The translations under genes and the position numbers were made by a program. 37,805 nucleotides of DNA from Burkholderiales bacterium UBA4657 (GTDB lineage: Bacteria; Pseudomonadota; Gammaproteobacteria; Burkholderiales; Burkholderiaceae_E), in contig DHLX01000011.1 in the NCBI GenBank assembly GCA_002405475.1, positions 1 through 37,805 of the forward strand. Direction: 5' to 3'. The notes under the pieces are model-generated. The model had not been told where the DNA came from and did no database searches. It saw only the letters and a list, made by a program, of their open reading frames with translations. Every line of letters starts with the position of its first letter. The stretch's first letter is position 1. Shown piece by piece: positions 24,046 to 33,649 of this stretch.

Positions 24046-26331
24046 TTAAAAAGAAGTTCCAATCTGGAATTGGAGCGATTGTTTTCTATCGTTAGGTTTG
24101 GCATTCAATGGTCGGCCATAGGAAAAACGCAATGGTCCAAGTGGAGACAGCCAGCTTACCCCTAGACCAGATGAATAGCGCAAATCGGCAAAGTCAGGGC
24201 TCTTGCCTTCTGCAAAAGTATTCCCAGCATCTATGAAAGTGTACATTCTGACTGCACGACTATCGACACCGGGAAACGGAAAAATTAATTCCACATTACC
24301 AATCAAACGACTGGCTCCACCAAGGGGTGTATTGTCTTTCGGGTCACGATCTTGTGACAGGCTGCCACTTTCATAACCACGCACAGAGCCAATTCCACCT
24401 GCATAATAGTTTTTAAACAGGGGATATTTTTTACCACTGAAACCACGCCCCCAGTCAAACTGGCCATTAAAGGCTAAGGTAAAAGCATCAGTCATGGGCA
24501 GATATTTCTGGTACTGAGCCCCCAACCGGTAATATCTCAAATCCAGCACCGGAACAGTCACATCAAAAGTTAGTTTTTGTAATGTACCTTTTGTGGGTGC
24601 CAAGGCTGAATTTCTGTCATCCCTTACCCAGCCCAAGGCAGCCGTCAGGGCAGAACTCGAACTACCGTTATTTCGGACATAATCCAGATAGCGCTGGGGG
24701 CTGTTGGGGGTTGTTTCAATCCTGGTGTTTTCATAGGCCAAGCCAGCCTGGAATGAAGCAAAGTCATCAATCGGTATGCCAAAACCCAAACCGGTACCAG
24801 TAGACTTCAATGTGTACTGGCCCAGATCCAGCTCATTAGGCTTGAAAGTGCGAGTATAGATATCAAAGCTTTGTGACACACCGTCAATAGTCAAGTATGG
24901 ATTAGTCTGAGAGATTGATAACGTACGGTCTGAGCTACTGGTATTGATTTGCAAAGCAAACCTGTTACCCGTGCCAAAGATGTTGTCCTGAGCAAATCCG
25001 GCGGTTAGGATTAGCCTGTCTGAGGAGGAAAATCCAGCTCCTAGGCTCAAATTACCTGTCGGTTTTTCCTTGACAGCAAGATTGACATCCACCAAATCCG
25101 GCGCGCCTGGAACATTAGGAGTTTCAATGTTGACCTCTTCAAAATACCCTAGTCGATCAACACGGTCACGTGAACGTCTCACCTTCTCCCCATCAAAAAA
25201 GGCACCTTCCAGTTGCCTGAATTCACGCCTTATCACTTCGTCTTTGGTACGTTCATTACCGACAATATTGATTCGTCTGACGTAAGCGCGCCGTCCTGGA
25301 TCCACCAGTATATTGAATGCAACCGTCGATTTTTCGCGGTCGATCTCTGGTATGGCATTAGCCTCGGCGAAAGCATAGCCATAGTTGCCCATACGTTCAC
25401 TGATAGCTTTGGTAGATTCGTTCAGCCTGGTGCCATTAAAAACTTGCCCAGGCTTCAGGCGGATCAGTTTCATAAGTTCATCTTGACGGCCAAAGACTTC
25501 GCCAGATAGCTTGATATCCGAAACGGTAAACTTCTGCCCTTCGGAGACCACCATCGTAATAAAAATATCTTTACGATTCGTTGAAATCGCGACCTGGGTT
25601 GACTCCACCTTGAATTCCAGATAACCCCGGTCGAGATAAAACGAGCGCAGGGTTTCAATATCGGCACTGAGTTTTTGCCGCGAATACTGATCGCGCTTGG
25701 TAAGCCGGGTAAACCAGCCTGGCGTTGTGAGTTGCAACTGCTTGAGCAATTCGCGGTCAGAAAAAGCCTGGTTGCCCACTATCCTGATTTCACGGATTTT
25801 AGCCGCATCGCCTTCATCAATAGTGAAATCAACGGCTACACGATTGCGCTCAACCGGCGTTACCGTTGATGTAATCTCAACGCCATACAAGCCTCGGGAC
25901 AGATACAGACGCTTGAGTTCCTGCTCCGCGCGTTCCAGCAAGGCGCGATCAAAGATGCGTGATTCGGCAATACCGACATCACGTAGCGAAGATTTCAGTT
26001 TATCTGCTTCAAATTCTTTGGCTCCAGAAAAATTGAGCGCAGCAATGGCAGGCCGTTCCTCAACCAGGACCACCAGCACATCACCTTCAACCTCCAGACG
26101 AACATCACGAAAAAAACCGGAAGCGAATAATGAACGTATAGCCGCCGCACCTCTTTCCTCGGTATAGGTATCGCCAATTTTGACTGGCAAATAACTATAG
26201 ACCGTGCCTACTTCTATTCGCTGGTTGCCTTCAACCCGGATATCACGCACCACAAAAGGTGGAGCGGCATGCGCAAGACTCAAGAGTGCCACGCTGAGAG
26301 CAGAAGATAAAGCGAGCTTTTTAAGATACAT
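24046..26331 (-). CDS. bamA: outer membrane assembly factor BamA
   Basis: A 761-residue outer-membrane protein that inserts beta-barrel proteins. A signal peptide (1-22, ending LAHA) precedes five POTRA domains (about 23-425; first one FVVRDIRVEGNQRIEVGTV) and a 16-strand barrel to the end. The lid-loop motif IGSVRGYESGSL replaces the commoner VRGF with VRGY, a conservative change. The protein ends in Phe (FQIGTSF), the usual C-terminal signal for barrel recognition. It follows rseP by 32 bp, the widest gap in this part of the operon; no strong ribosome site is visible before ATG 26331. Confidence 0.97.
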   Translation of the reverse strand: MYLKKLALSSALSVALLSLAHAAPPFVVRDIRVEGNQRIEVGTVYSYLPVKIGDTYTEERGAAAIRSLFASGFFRDVRLEVEGDVLVVLVEERPAIAALNFSGAKEFEADKLKSSLRDVGIAESRIFDRALLERAEQELKRLYLSRGLYGVEITSTVTPVERNRVAVDFTIDEGDAAKIREIRIVGNQAFSDRELLKQLQLTTPGWFTRLTKRDQYSRQKLSADIETLRSFYLDRGYLEFKVESTQVAISTNRKDIFITMVVSEGQKFTVSDIKLSGEVFGRQDELMKLIRLKPGQVFNGTRLNESTKAISERMGNYGYAFAEANAIPEIDREKSTVAFNILVDPGRRAYVRRINIVGNERTKDEVIRREFRQLEGAFFDGEKVRRSRDRVDRLGYFEEVNIETPNVPGAPDLVDVNLAVKEKPTGNLSLGAGFSSSDRLILTAGFAQDNIFGTGNRFALQINTSSSDRTLSISQTNPYLTIDGVSQSFDIYTRTFKPNELDLGQYTLKSTGTGLGFGIPIDDFASFQAGLAYENTRIETTPNSPQRYLDYVRNNGSSSSALTAALGWVRDDRNSALAPTKGTLQKLTFDVTVPVLDLRYYRLGAQYQKYLPMTDAFTLAFNGQFDWGRGFSGKKYPLFKNYYAGGIGSVRGYESGSLSQDRDPKDNTPLGGASRLIGNVELIFPFPGVDSRAVRMYTFIDAGNTFAEGKSPDFADLRYSSGLGVSWLSPLGPLRFSYGRPLNAKPNDRKQSLQFQIGTSF

Positions 26332-26363
26332 GGGAGCGTTCTTGTAGGACAGAAATACAAACC

Positions 26364-27719
26364 TTAGGTAAACATCCGAACCAGATCATTGAACAAGGCC
26401 ACCGACATTAACAGCACCAGAATACCCATCCCAAAACGCTGCATAAGGTCTTGGGTGCGCACCGACAATGGCCGTTTCCTCACCAATTCGACGACATGAT
26501 ACATGAGGTGGCCACCATCCAGCATAGGTATGGGTAAGAGGTTCAGGACACCGATACTGATGCTGATCAAGGCAAGAAAACCAATATATTGTTCCAAGCC
26601 GACTTTGGCCGTCTGGCCAGCATAGTCGGCGATCGTCAAAGGGCCGCTCAAATTACTCAAAGAAACTTGTCCCGTGAGCATCTTGCCGAGCATTTTCAGC
26701 GAAAAAATGGCCATATCCCAAGTATGCGTAACGCCATAGTACAGGCCATCAAACCAGCCCAGTTTGATTTCAACGGTCTGTACTTCAGCGCCCAGCCCTA
26801 CACCCAGCCGTCCCTCGGCTTTGCCGATTTTGGAATTATGGAATGCTGCCGGAGTCACCACCAGGTCTAGCTCCTGGTTTTCGCGCAATATGCGGACTCG
26901 CATGGCCTGACCGGGTGATTCGCGCACTTGCTGGATAAAGCTGGTCACGCTGGCAACAGCAACCTGATTAGCCGACAGCACAATATCGCCTACGCGCAAG
27001 CCTGCCACGGCTGCAGCGCCACCCGGCTCGATTTGTCCGATTTTCGGTTTGCCGCGTAGCAAAGTCAGCCCCATCGATTGCATAACATCTTTTTCAAGAT
27101 CCTCAGCCGTCAGGCCAGATAAATCCAACACCACTTCACGGCTGGTACCTGAGGAAGGTTTGACTTCCAGTATGACTTGAGTCCGATCCAACCCGGCCTC
27201 AAGGAGTTTCCAGCGCGATTCGACCCAGCTACGCACTGGCTCGTCGTTGATGCGCAGGATTTCGTCACCCTGTACGACACCTGCATAAGCCGCCGGGCTA
27301 CCTGGGGTTGGGGCGTCGAGCAGGGCTTTGGGCTCTTTTAGACCATTGAGCCCCAGCAGCCAATAAAACAGAATCGCCAGGACAAAATTCGCCACCGGCC
27401 CGGCCAGCACAATCAGCATACGTTGCTTCACCGGCTTTTGGCTGTAGGCACGGGGTAAATCCTGGGCGCTGATGGGCGTAGTGTCATCAGGGTTTTCATT
27501 CAGCATGCTGACATACCCCCCCAAGGGTATGGCGCATACTGCCCACTCGGTCTGATCGGGGCCGAATTTTTTAGCCACCAGTGTCGGGCCAAACCCCAGA
27601 GAAAAGCGCAATACCTTGACATTACAGGCCCGGGCAACCCAATAATGACCCAGTTCATGCACCACCACCAGTACGCTGATGGCAATGATAAAAGCCAGAC
27701 TGGTATGTAAAAAATCCAT
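26364..27719 (-). CDS. rseP: site-2 intramembrane zinc protease RseP
   Basis: A 451-residue inner-membrane protease, matching the usual length of about 450. The zinc site HELGH is at residues 21-25 in the first membrane segment, and the second zinc motif PIPMLDGGHL lies near residue 395. Two tandem PDZ domains stand between (about 125-310, with GSPAAYAGVVQGDEI and GGAAAVAGLRVGDIV). In E. coli it cleaves the anti-sigma factor RseA and leftover signal peptides. Its place before bamA and skp fits the envelope-stress link. It starts 3 bp after dxr. Confidence 0.97.
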   Translation of the reverse strand: MDFLHTSLAFIIAISVLVVVHELGHYWVARACNVKVLRFSLGFGPTLVAKKFGPDQTEWAVCAIPLGGYVSMLNENPDDTTPISAQDLPRAYSQKPVKQRMLIVLAGPVANFVLAILFYWLLGLNGLKEPKALLDAPTPGSPAAYAGVVQGDEILRINDEPVRSWVESRWKLLEAGLDRTQVILEVKPSSGTSREVVLDLSGLTAEDLEKDVMQSMGLTLLRGKPKIGQIEPGGAAAVAGLRVGDIVLSANQVAVASVTSFIQQVRESPGQAMRVRILRENQELDLVVTPAAFHNSKIGKAEGRLGVGLGAEVQTVEIKLGWFDGLYYGVTHTWDMAIFSLKMLGKMLTGQVSLSNLSGPLTIADYAGQTAKVGLEQYIGFLALISISIGVLNLLPIPMLDGGHLMYHVVELVRKRPLSVRTQDLMQRFGMGILVLLMSVALFNDLVRMFT

Positions 27720-27722
27720 AAT

Positions 27723-28910
27723 CTATAAGTTCCAAGCCTGAATGATGTCCTGCGCTACCTGGCGCGCCTGTTGATCCATGGTAATCACCGTTTCAAGGTC
27801 AGGCGCACTCTGGCCTGGGCAACGATCCAGTACGGATTGCAACAGTCGCGGTATTTCAAGATAACGAATTTTATGTTCCAGGAAAGACTGTACCGCAATT
27901 TCGTTGGCTGCATTGAGCCAGATGCTGGCATCGGCGCCCTGCTGCAAGGCCTGGTAGGCAAACCCCAGACAGGGAAACCGGTTCAGATCGGGGGCATTGA
28001 ATTCAAGTGGGCCGGCACTGAGTAAATTGAGCGGCGTTACTCCTGAAGCCACACGCTCTGGCCAGGCAAGGGCATGGGCGATGGGTGTGCGCATGTCGGG
28101 GTTGCCTAACTGCGCCAGCACCGACCCATCTTCATATTCCACCATGCTGTGAATCACGCTTTGGGGATGAATCAACACTTCAATTTTTTCAGCCGGAAGC
28201 TCAAATAACCAGCGCGCCTCAATCACTTCCAGCCCCTTGTTCATCATGGTGGCTGAATCGACTGAAATTTTACGTCCCATGACCCAGTTCGGATGAGCGC
28301 AGGCTTGTTCGGGGGTCACTTCCTTCAAACTGACGAGATCGCGCTCTCGGAATGGCCCCCCTGAAGCCGTCAAAATGAGACGACGCACCCCTTTCATAAG
28401 AGGCTTGGCGCTATGATCTTGTGGCAGGCACTGAAAAATAGCGTTATGTTCACTATCGACCGGCAGCAATTTCGCTCGATGCTGCTTCGCGGCTTGCATG
28501 AGTAAATGCCCCGACATCACCAGAGCTTCTTTGTTTGCCAGCAAAATTTGCTTGCCTGCCCGCGCCGCAGCCATGACTGGCGGCAAACCTGCGGCTCCAA
28601 CAATCGCTGCCATGACGCAGTCGGTCTGGGATGACGCAGCAATATCACACAAGGCCTGAGACCCATGAAGAACGGTCAGCGTTGCTTTCGGAGCTAGCTG
28701 GCGCAGGTATTGTTCTGCACGCTGCGCTGCCGGTGCATCCGGTACTACCGCGACCAGAGCCTGATGCGCCAGGCATAAATCGACCAGAGCTTCAATCTGA
28801 CTGTGTGCCGATAAGGCCGTGATGCGAAATCGGTCCGGGTGGCGGGCGGCCACGTCCAGTGTGTTACGGCCAATGGAGCCGGTCGCGCCCAGAATAGTCA
28901 GATTTTTCAT
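27723..28910 (-). CDS. dxr: 1-deoxy-D-xylulose 5-phosphate reductoisomerase
   Basis: A 395-residue enzyme of the MEP isoprenoid pathway, converting DXP to MEP with NADPH. The nucleotide-binding GATGSIG is at residues 8-14, followed by LANKEALVMSG, VDSEHNAIFQ, LTASGGPFR and MNKGLEVIEARWLF. The product feeds undecaprenyl phosphate synthesis through UppS, encoded nearby. It overlaps cdsA by 4 bp. Also called ispC. Confidence 0.97.
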   Translation of the reverse strand: MKNLTILGATGSIGRNTLDVAARHPDRFRITALSAHSQIEALVDLCLAHQALVAVVPDAPAAQRAEQYLRQLAPKATLTVLHGSQALCDIAASSQTDCVMAAIVGAAGLPPVMAAARAGKQILLANKEALVMSGHLLMQAAKQHRAKLLPVDSEHNAIFQCLPQDHSAKPLMKGVRRLILTASGGPFRERDLVSLKEVTPEQACAHPNWVMGRKISVDSATMMNKGLEVIEARWLFELPAEKIEVLIHPQSVIHSMVEYEDGSVLAQLGNPDMRTPIAHALAWPERVASGVTPLNLLSAGPLEFNAPDLNRFPCLGFAYQALQQGADASIWLNAANEIAVQSFLEHKIRYLEIPRLLQSVLDRCPGQSAPDLETVITMDQQARQVAQDIIQAWNL

Positions 28911-29740
28911 CGCGTCAGATATTCAAACAGCATGGCGGCGGGCAAAGTCGGTAACAGGGCATCAATGCGGTCAAGTACCCCACCATGACCCGGCAGCAAC
29001 CGACCTGAATCTTTCACGCCAGCGCGACGTTTTAACTGTGATTCAAACAAATCGCCCACAATGCCCAACGCCACCAGCACGGTAATGACGGCCAGACCAC
29101 CCCACCAGCCGGCACGCTGGAATAGCATGGAATAAAAATGAGGCACGTGTTGGGCAAAGTCTGCCTGTGCCAGATACACTGCCAGCAGCGCGGTACAGAG
29201 CCAGGCGCCGATGACGCCCTCCCAGGTTTTTCCGGGGCTGATGGCGGGAGCTAGTTTGTGCTTTCCGAAGGCACGCCCGCTGAAATAGGCGGCAATATCA
29301 GAAATCCAGACCACTGACATCACGGAAATAAAAAACCAGGGCCCCAGACTCATGGCGGCATGAGCACCTTCCCAAACCGCCAGCAAAATACATAAACCCA
29401 AAATCACCATGAACCTGCGGGCGCGTGAAAAAAAACCAGGCACTCCCAAAGGCAACCAGCGCAATGCAACCCAAAGCCAGAAAATGAGGCTGATCAGGCC
29501 GACATAAACTATGGTACTCGGTTCAACGATCCACCATAGTGCTGCAATCAGACCCGCACAAAGCAACCCACACCAGCAGGCGGCTTGATGCGATAACCCG
29601 GCCAGCTTCGACCACTCGCGAGCCCCCAGCGCACAAATGACCAGCATACCGGCATCGACCCATGCCGATGAAGTCCAGAACAAGACCGGAGTGATCAGTA
29701 GTAATAGAACAGCTGCGGTAATAATGCGGGCTCTTAGCAT
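28907..29740 (-). CDS. cdsA: phosphatidate cytidylyltransferase
   Basis: A 277-residue inner-membrane enzyme with about eight hydrophobic segments that makes CDP-diacylglycerol from phosphatidate and CTP, the precursor of bacterial phospholipids. SDIAAYFSGRAFGKHKLAP, SPGKTWEGVIG and the signature VKDSGRLLPGHGGVLDRID near the C terminus are all intact. It overlaps uppS by 7 bp and dxr by 4 bp. Confidence 0.97.
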   Translation of the reverse strand: MLRARIITAAVLLLLITPVLFWTSSAWVDAGMLVICALGAREWSKLAGLSHQAACWCGLLCAGLIAALWWIVEPSTIVYVGLISLIFWLWVALRWLPLGVPGFFSRARRFMVILGLCILLAVWEGAHAAMSLGPWFFISVMSVVWISDIAAYFSGRAFGKHKLAPAISPGKTWEGVIGAWLCTALLAVYLAQADFAQHVPHFYSMLFQRAGWWGGLAVITVLVALGIVGDLFESQLKRRAGVKDSGRLLPGHGGVLDRIDALLPTLPAAMLFEYLTR

Positions 29741-30495
29741 GGCAAAGTTTGTATCTGACCACTGGTACGGCCGAAACGACGTTCACGCTGACGATAAGAA
29801 GCAAAGGCACGTTCAAAAGCGGCAGCATCGAAGTCGGGCCAGTACTCGTCGGTGAAGTAAAGCTCGGTATAGGCTAGCTGCCAGAGCAGGAAATTCGAAA
29901 TGCGCAACTCACCGCCGGTGCGTATGAACAAGTCAGGTTCGGGGGCGAAGCTCATCGCTAGATAGGAAGACAAGGCAGACTCATCAATCTGCGCTGGCTG
30001 TTGGGCCAGGTCAGGGCGTGCATTTAACAGGTGTTGCATGGCCTGGATAATGTCCCAGCGCCCACCATAATTGGCGGCGATAGTCAGGTTGAGTCGGGTA
30101 TTGTGCGCAGTACTGGCCTGTGCTGCCTCAATAGCAGCCTGCAATTTGGTATTGAAGGCAGAAAGGTCGCCAATAACACGCAGTCGCACGCCATGGTCGC
30201 GCAGTTTGTCGACTTCGCGCTCAAGTGCCAGCAGAAACAGGCTCATCAGTAAACTGACTTCATCTTGGGGGCGGCGCCAGTTTTCCGAACTGAAGGCAAA
30301 CAGCGTCAAATACTCGACACCCTGCCGTACACAAGTTTCCACCGCGCCACGTACAGCTTGAACACCTTGATGATGACCGGCAGTTCTGGGTAGGTGGCGT
30401 TCCGTCGCCCAACGTCCGTTACCGTCCATGATAATGGCTACATGTCGGGGTACGACTGGCGCTACAGGAATGTCCAAAGTGGAACTGGTATGCAT
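29734..30495 (-). CDS. uppS: undecaprenyl diphosphate synthase
   Basis: A 253-residue cis-prenyltransferase that elongates farnesyl diphosphate to the C55 carrier lipid for peptidoglycan and O-antigen. The active site HVAIIMDGNGRWA (Asp24), the FAFSSENWRRP segment and RTGGELRISNFLLWQ are characteristic. The start at 30495 lies 10 bp after the frr stop. Other ATG codons are absent nearby and the ribosome site is weak. Also called ispU. Confidence 0.97.
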   Translation of the reverse strand: MHTSSTLDIPVAPVVPRHVAIIMDGNGRWATERHLPRTAGHHQGVQAVRGAVETCVRQGVEYLTLFAFSSENWRRPQDEVSLLMSLFLLALEREVDKLRDHGVRLRVIGDLSAFNTKLQAAIEAAQASTAHNTRLNLTIAANYGGRWDIIQAMQHLLNARPDLAQQPAQIDESALSSYLAMSFAPEPDLFIRTGGELRISNFLLWQLAYTELYFTDEYWPDFDAAAFERAFASYRQRERRFGRTSGQIQTLPC

Positions 30496-30505
30496 GGCGC
30501 GCCAG

Positions 30506-31066
30506 TTACACCGTCATGATTTCTTTTTCTTTTTCAGCCAGCAGTTTGTCAATATCAGCAACGTATCTGTCGGTCAGTTTTTGCACATCGTCCTGGGTTC
30601 TGCGGTCATCGTCTTCGGTAATGAGCTTGTCTTTCAACATTTTTTTCAATTGCTCATTAGCGTCGCGGCGCAAGTTACGCACCGCCACTTTGGAATCTTC
30701 ACCCTCACCCTTGACCACCTTGGTCAACTCGCGCCGCCGTTCCTCGGTCAGTGCCGGGGTCGGAACGCGAATCAGGTCGCCCTGGGTTGCCGGGTTCAGA
30801 CCCAAATCCGATTCACGAATCGCCTTTTCAATCACGGCGACCATTTTTTTCTCCCACGGCTGAACACCAATGGTACGGGCATCGAGCAGGGTGACATTGG
30901 CAACACCGTTAATGGGTGTCGGCGCACCGTAATAATCCACCATGATGTGATCGAGCAAACCAGGATGCGCACGTCCGGTTCTGATCTTGGCCAGATTGGT
31001 TTTGAGCGCGTCAATCGACTTCTGCATTTTTTGCTCGGTATTTTTTTTCAGGTCGGCAATGGTCAT
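30506..31066 (-). CDS. frr: ribosome recycling factor
   Basis: A 186-residue protein that, with EF-G, splits post-termination ribosomes. The family pattern is present: the N-terminal helix with KMQKSIDALKTNLAKIRTGRAHP, then YYGAPTPINGVANV, VQPWEKKMV, IRVPTPALTEERRRELTK and the C-terminal helix. It starts at ATG 31066, with AGGAG 6 nt upstream. It lies 31 bp downstream of pyrH. Confidence 0.97.
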   Translation of the reverse strand: MTIADLKKNTEQKMQKSIDALKTNLAKIRTGRAHPGLLDHIMVDYYGAPTPINGVANVTLLDARTIGVQPWEKKMVAVIEKAIRESDLGLNPATQGDLIRVPTPALTEERRRELTKVVKGEGEDSKVAVRNLRRDANEQLKKMLKDKLITEDDDRRTQDDVQKLTDRYVADIDKLLAEKEKEIMTV

Positions 31067-31097
31067 TCAATGCTCCTTGAGTAAGCAAACAAGCGGT

Positions 31098-31808
31098 TCA
31101 GACGTGAACCAGTGTGCCTTCGTCAGCACCTTCAATCACCCGCCTTAAAGCGCCGGGTTTGACAATACTGAACACCTTGATTGGCAATTTCTGGTCGCGA
31201 CACAAGGCAAAGGCAGTGGCGTCCATCACTTGCAGATTTTTCGAAATGGCCTCATCAAAACTGATGGTGCTGTAACGCGTTGCCTTGGGGTCTTTTTTCG
31301 GGTCTGCGCTGTAAACACCATCAACCTTGGTGGCTTTCAGGACAATTTCTGCGCCGACCTCTGCTCCGCGCAGGGCGGCAGCCGTATCGGTGGTGAAGAA
31401 CGGGTTACCGGTGCCCGCAGCAAAAATAACCACCTTTTTTTCTTCCAGATAGCGCAACGCCTTGGGGCGAATATAAGGTTCGACTACCTGCTCGATTTTG
31501 AGTGCCGACTGCACCCGTGCCTCGACACCGGAACCACGCAAGGCATCTTGCAGTGCCAGCGCATTCATGACGGTGGCCAGCATGCCCATGTAATCGGCGG
31601 TGGCACGGTCCATGCCCGCCGCACCGGGCGCTACGCCACGGAAGATGTTGCCACCACCAATAACAATGGCCAGCTCGACCCCCAGACGCGCCACCTCGGC
31701 AACATCGGCCACCATGCGTTCAATGGTGGCGCGATTGATGCCATAGGCATCGTCACCCATCAGGGCTTCACCCGATAACTTCAACAATACGCGACGATAA
31801 GCAGCCAT
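31098..31808 (-). CDS. pyrH: uridylate kinase (UMP kinase)
   Basis: A 236-residue amino-acid-kinase-fold enzyme phosphorylating UMP to UDP. LLKLSGEALMG at the N terminus, IVIGGGNIFRG, and the nucleotide-binding segment FAAGTGNPFFTTDTAAALR are typical. UDP supply links to UDP-GlcNAc used by LpxA. The gene lies 11 bp after tsf, in the conserved rpsB-tsf-pyrH-frr order. The ribosome site is not striking. Confidence 0.97.
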   Translation of the reverse strand: MAAYRRVLLKLSGEALMGDDAYGINRATIERMVADVAEVARLGVELAIVIGGGNIFRGVAPGAAGMDRATADYMGMLATVMNALALQDALRGSGVEARVQSALKIEQVVEPYIRPKALRYLEEKKVVIFAAGTGNPFFTTDTAAALRGAEVGAEIVLKATKVDGVYSADPKKDPKATRYSTISFDEAISKNLQVMDATAFALCRDQKLPIKVFSIVKPGALRRVIEGADEGTLVHV

Positions 31809-31819
31809 GGCGCTGAATA

Positions 31820-32701
31820 TTACTGCATACCAGCGGCGATTTTTGCCACTTCGGAAGCAAAATCGTCCTGTTTCTTCTCAATACCCTCGCCTACAACATA
31901 AAGCGCAAAGCCAGCCACACTGGCGTTTTTGGCTTTGAGCATCTTTTCCACGGTTTCATCCGGGTTTTTGACGAACGGCTGGCTCAGCAAAGTAATTTCG
32001 GCCAGAAACTTGGTGATACGACCCTCCACCATTTTGGCCACAATGTCCGCCGGTTTGCCAGATTCGGCTGCCTGCTGGGTATAAATATTGCGCTCGACCT
32101 CGATTTTTTCTGCCGGCACCTGGTCTTTAGACACACAAACCGGTTTGCTGGCGGCAATATGCATGGCAACGTCTTTACCGACCTGCTCATCGGCAGCGGC
32201 GTAATCCACCAGCACGCCGATGCGCGCGCCGTGGGTATAACTGGCCAGCCTGTTCGCCGTTTGCATCCGCGCAAAACGGCGAATGCTCATGTTCTCGCCA
32301 ATTTTACCGATCAGACCCTTGCGCACTTCATCGACGGTGGAACCATTCAAGGGCAATGCCGACAAGGCCTCGACGTTGGCTGGGTTTTTCTCAACCACCA
32401 ACTGCGCCAGTGCTTTGGTAAAGGCGATGAAGTCGTCGTTTTTGGCCACAAAGTCGGTTTCGCAGTTCACTTCAATCAAGGCACCGCTCTTACCGTCAGC
32501 ACTGATGTAAGTCGTTGCAATACCTTCAGCGGCAATGCGCGAGGCGGCTTTACCCGCCTTGTTGCCGAGCTTGACGCGCAATATTTCTTCGGCCTTGACC
32601 ATATCACCCTCGGCTTCGGCCAGGGCTTTTTTGCATTCCATCATGGGCGCGTCGGTTTTTTCGCGCAGTTCTTTCACCATGCTTGCAGTAATTTCTGCCA
32701 T
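31820..32701 (-). CDS. tsf: elongation factor Ts
   Basis: A 293-residue guanine nucleotide exchange factor for EF-Tu. The UBA-like N terminus MVKELREKTDAPMMECKKAL and the core motif GALIEVNCETDFVAKND are diagnostic, and the length matches the family (about 290). A GGAGAG ribosome site lies before ATG 32701. It follows rpsB after an 81-bp gap that contains the terminator at 32716-32740. Confidence 0.97.
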   Translation of the reverse strand: MAEITASMVKELREKTDAPMMECKKALAEAEGDMVKAEEILRVKLGNKAGKAASRIAAEGIATTYISADGKSGALIEVNCETDFVAKNDDFIAFTKALAQLVVEKNPANVEALSALPLNGSTVDEVRKGLIGKIGENMSIRRFARMQTANRLASYTHGARIGVLVDYAAADEQVGKDVAMHIAASKPVCVSKDQVPAEKIEVERNIYTQQAAESGKPADIVAKMVEGRITKFLAEITLLSQPFVKNPDETVEKMLKAKNASVAGFALYVVGEGIEKKQDDFASEVAKIAAGMQ

Positions 32702-32715
32702 TTTTCTCTCCAGTC

Positions 32716-32740
32716 AAAAAAAAGGGGCGATCGCGCCCCT
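32716..32740 (-). terminator. intrinsic terminator/attenuator between rpsB and tsf
   Basis: On the minus strand AGGGGCG, loop CGAT, CGCCCCT forms a 7-bp stem followed by a run of eight T (A tract 32716-32723 on the given strand). It lies after the rpsB stop and before tsf. Because tsf and a dozen further genes share this direction, it probably stops only part of the transcripts. A weaker stem-loop (32764-32782) lies between it and rpsB. Confidence 0.8.
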
Positions 32741-32782
32741 GGACTCATTGGGTATCAAACATGAACAAGGCTATGGCCTCGT

Positions 32783-33529
32783 TTATTCCTGTTCTACTTC
32801 GACGAATTCTTCGTCGGCATTTTTTGCTGCCTGCACCACTTCGGCGACGGCATTGGCACGACCTTCCAGCACCGCGTCGGCCATGGCGCGTGCGTACAAA
32901 CGTACGGCACGGCCTGAGTCATCATTGCCGGGAATGATGTAGGAAACACCTTCGGGTGAGTGGTTGGTATCCACCACGCCGATGACGGGAATGCCCAGTT
33001 TCGCCGCTTCAGTCACGGCAATCTTGTGGTAGCCCACATCAATGACAAAAATCGCATCGGGTAGACCGTTCATGTCCTTGATGCCACCCATGGATTTTTG
33101 CAGCTTTTCGAGTTCACGTTCGAAGGTCAAAGCTTCTTTTTTACTCATGCGCTCAAGACCACCCTCTTCAATCAGCGTTTCCATTTCTTTCAAACGCTTG
33201 ATCGAACCTTTTACGGTCTTGAAATTGGTCAGCATGCCGCCCAGCCAACGGCTGTCGATATAAGGCATACCGGCACGTTGTGCCTCTTCAGCCACAATTT
33301 CGCGTGCCTGACGCTTGGTGCCTACAAACAGCACGGTGCCACGGTTGGCGGCGAGCTGTCGAGTAAATTTCAAGGCTTCCTGGAATTGAACAACCGTTTT
33401 TTCCAGGTTGATAATGTGAATTTTGTTACGATGACCGAAAATATAGGGAGCCATTTTCGGGTTCCAGAAGCGCGTTTGGTGCCCGAAATGGACACCGGCT
33501 TCCAGCATTTGACGCATGGTGACAGACAT
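32783..33529 (-). CDS. rpsB: 30S ribosomal protein S2
   Basis: A 248-residue ribosomal protein. The family start MRQMLEAGVHFGHQTRFWNPKM, IHIINLEKT and the DAIFVIDVGYHKIAVTEA segment are plainly recognisable, with an acidic C-terminal tail (ADEEFVEVEQE). The frame could begin at TTG 33541, but ATG 33529 has a GGAG site 6 nt upstream and matches homologues. It heads the long minus-strand operon and is divergent from map. Confidence 0.98.
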   Translation of the reverse strand: MSVTMRQMLEAGVHFGHQTRFWNPKMAPYIFGHRNKIHIINLEKTVVQFQEALKFTRQLAANRGTVLFVGTKRQAREIVAEEAQRAGMPYIDSRWLGGMLTNFKTVKGSIKRLKEMETLIEEGGLERMSKKEALTFERELEKLQKSMGGIKDMNGLPDAIFVIDVGYHKIAVTEAAKLGIPVIGVVDTNHSPEGVSYIIPGNDDSGRAVRLYARAMADAVLEGRANAVAEVVQAAKNADEEFVEVEQE

Positions 33530-33560
33530 TGCATTCTCCAAGAAGGTTAGATTCTGACGC

Positions 33561-33581
33561 GACCAGTCGTGCGACTCGGTC
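33561..33581 (-). promoter_or_regulatory. hairpin in the rpsB leader, candidate S2 autoregulatory element
   Basis: On the minus strand GACC-g-AGTC, loop GCAC, GACTGGTC forms an 8-bp stem with one bulged G. It is flanked by two copies of the 7-mer TCTGACG (given strand 33553-33559 and 33580-33586). The predicted leader runs about 114 nt from the promoter at 33650-33677 to ATG 33529. S2 represses its own messenger in several bacteria, so a binding site is plausible but unproven. Confidence 0.4.
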
Positions 33582-33649
33582 TGACGACAGAGCCACCTTC
33601 CGGGGACGGACGCGTGCGATTTACAACAGGTTTTACTACAAAGCCAGCT

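Noticed and set aside
30428..31084. 218-codon plus-strand open frame across frr
   Set aside because: It is antisense to frr and the start of uppS, with Phe- and His-rich content typical of a shadow frame.
32159..32764. 201-codon plus-strand open frame opposite tsf
   Set aside because: It is a mirror of tsf and runs across the rpsB-tsf terminator hairpin; no protein family is recognisable.
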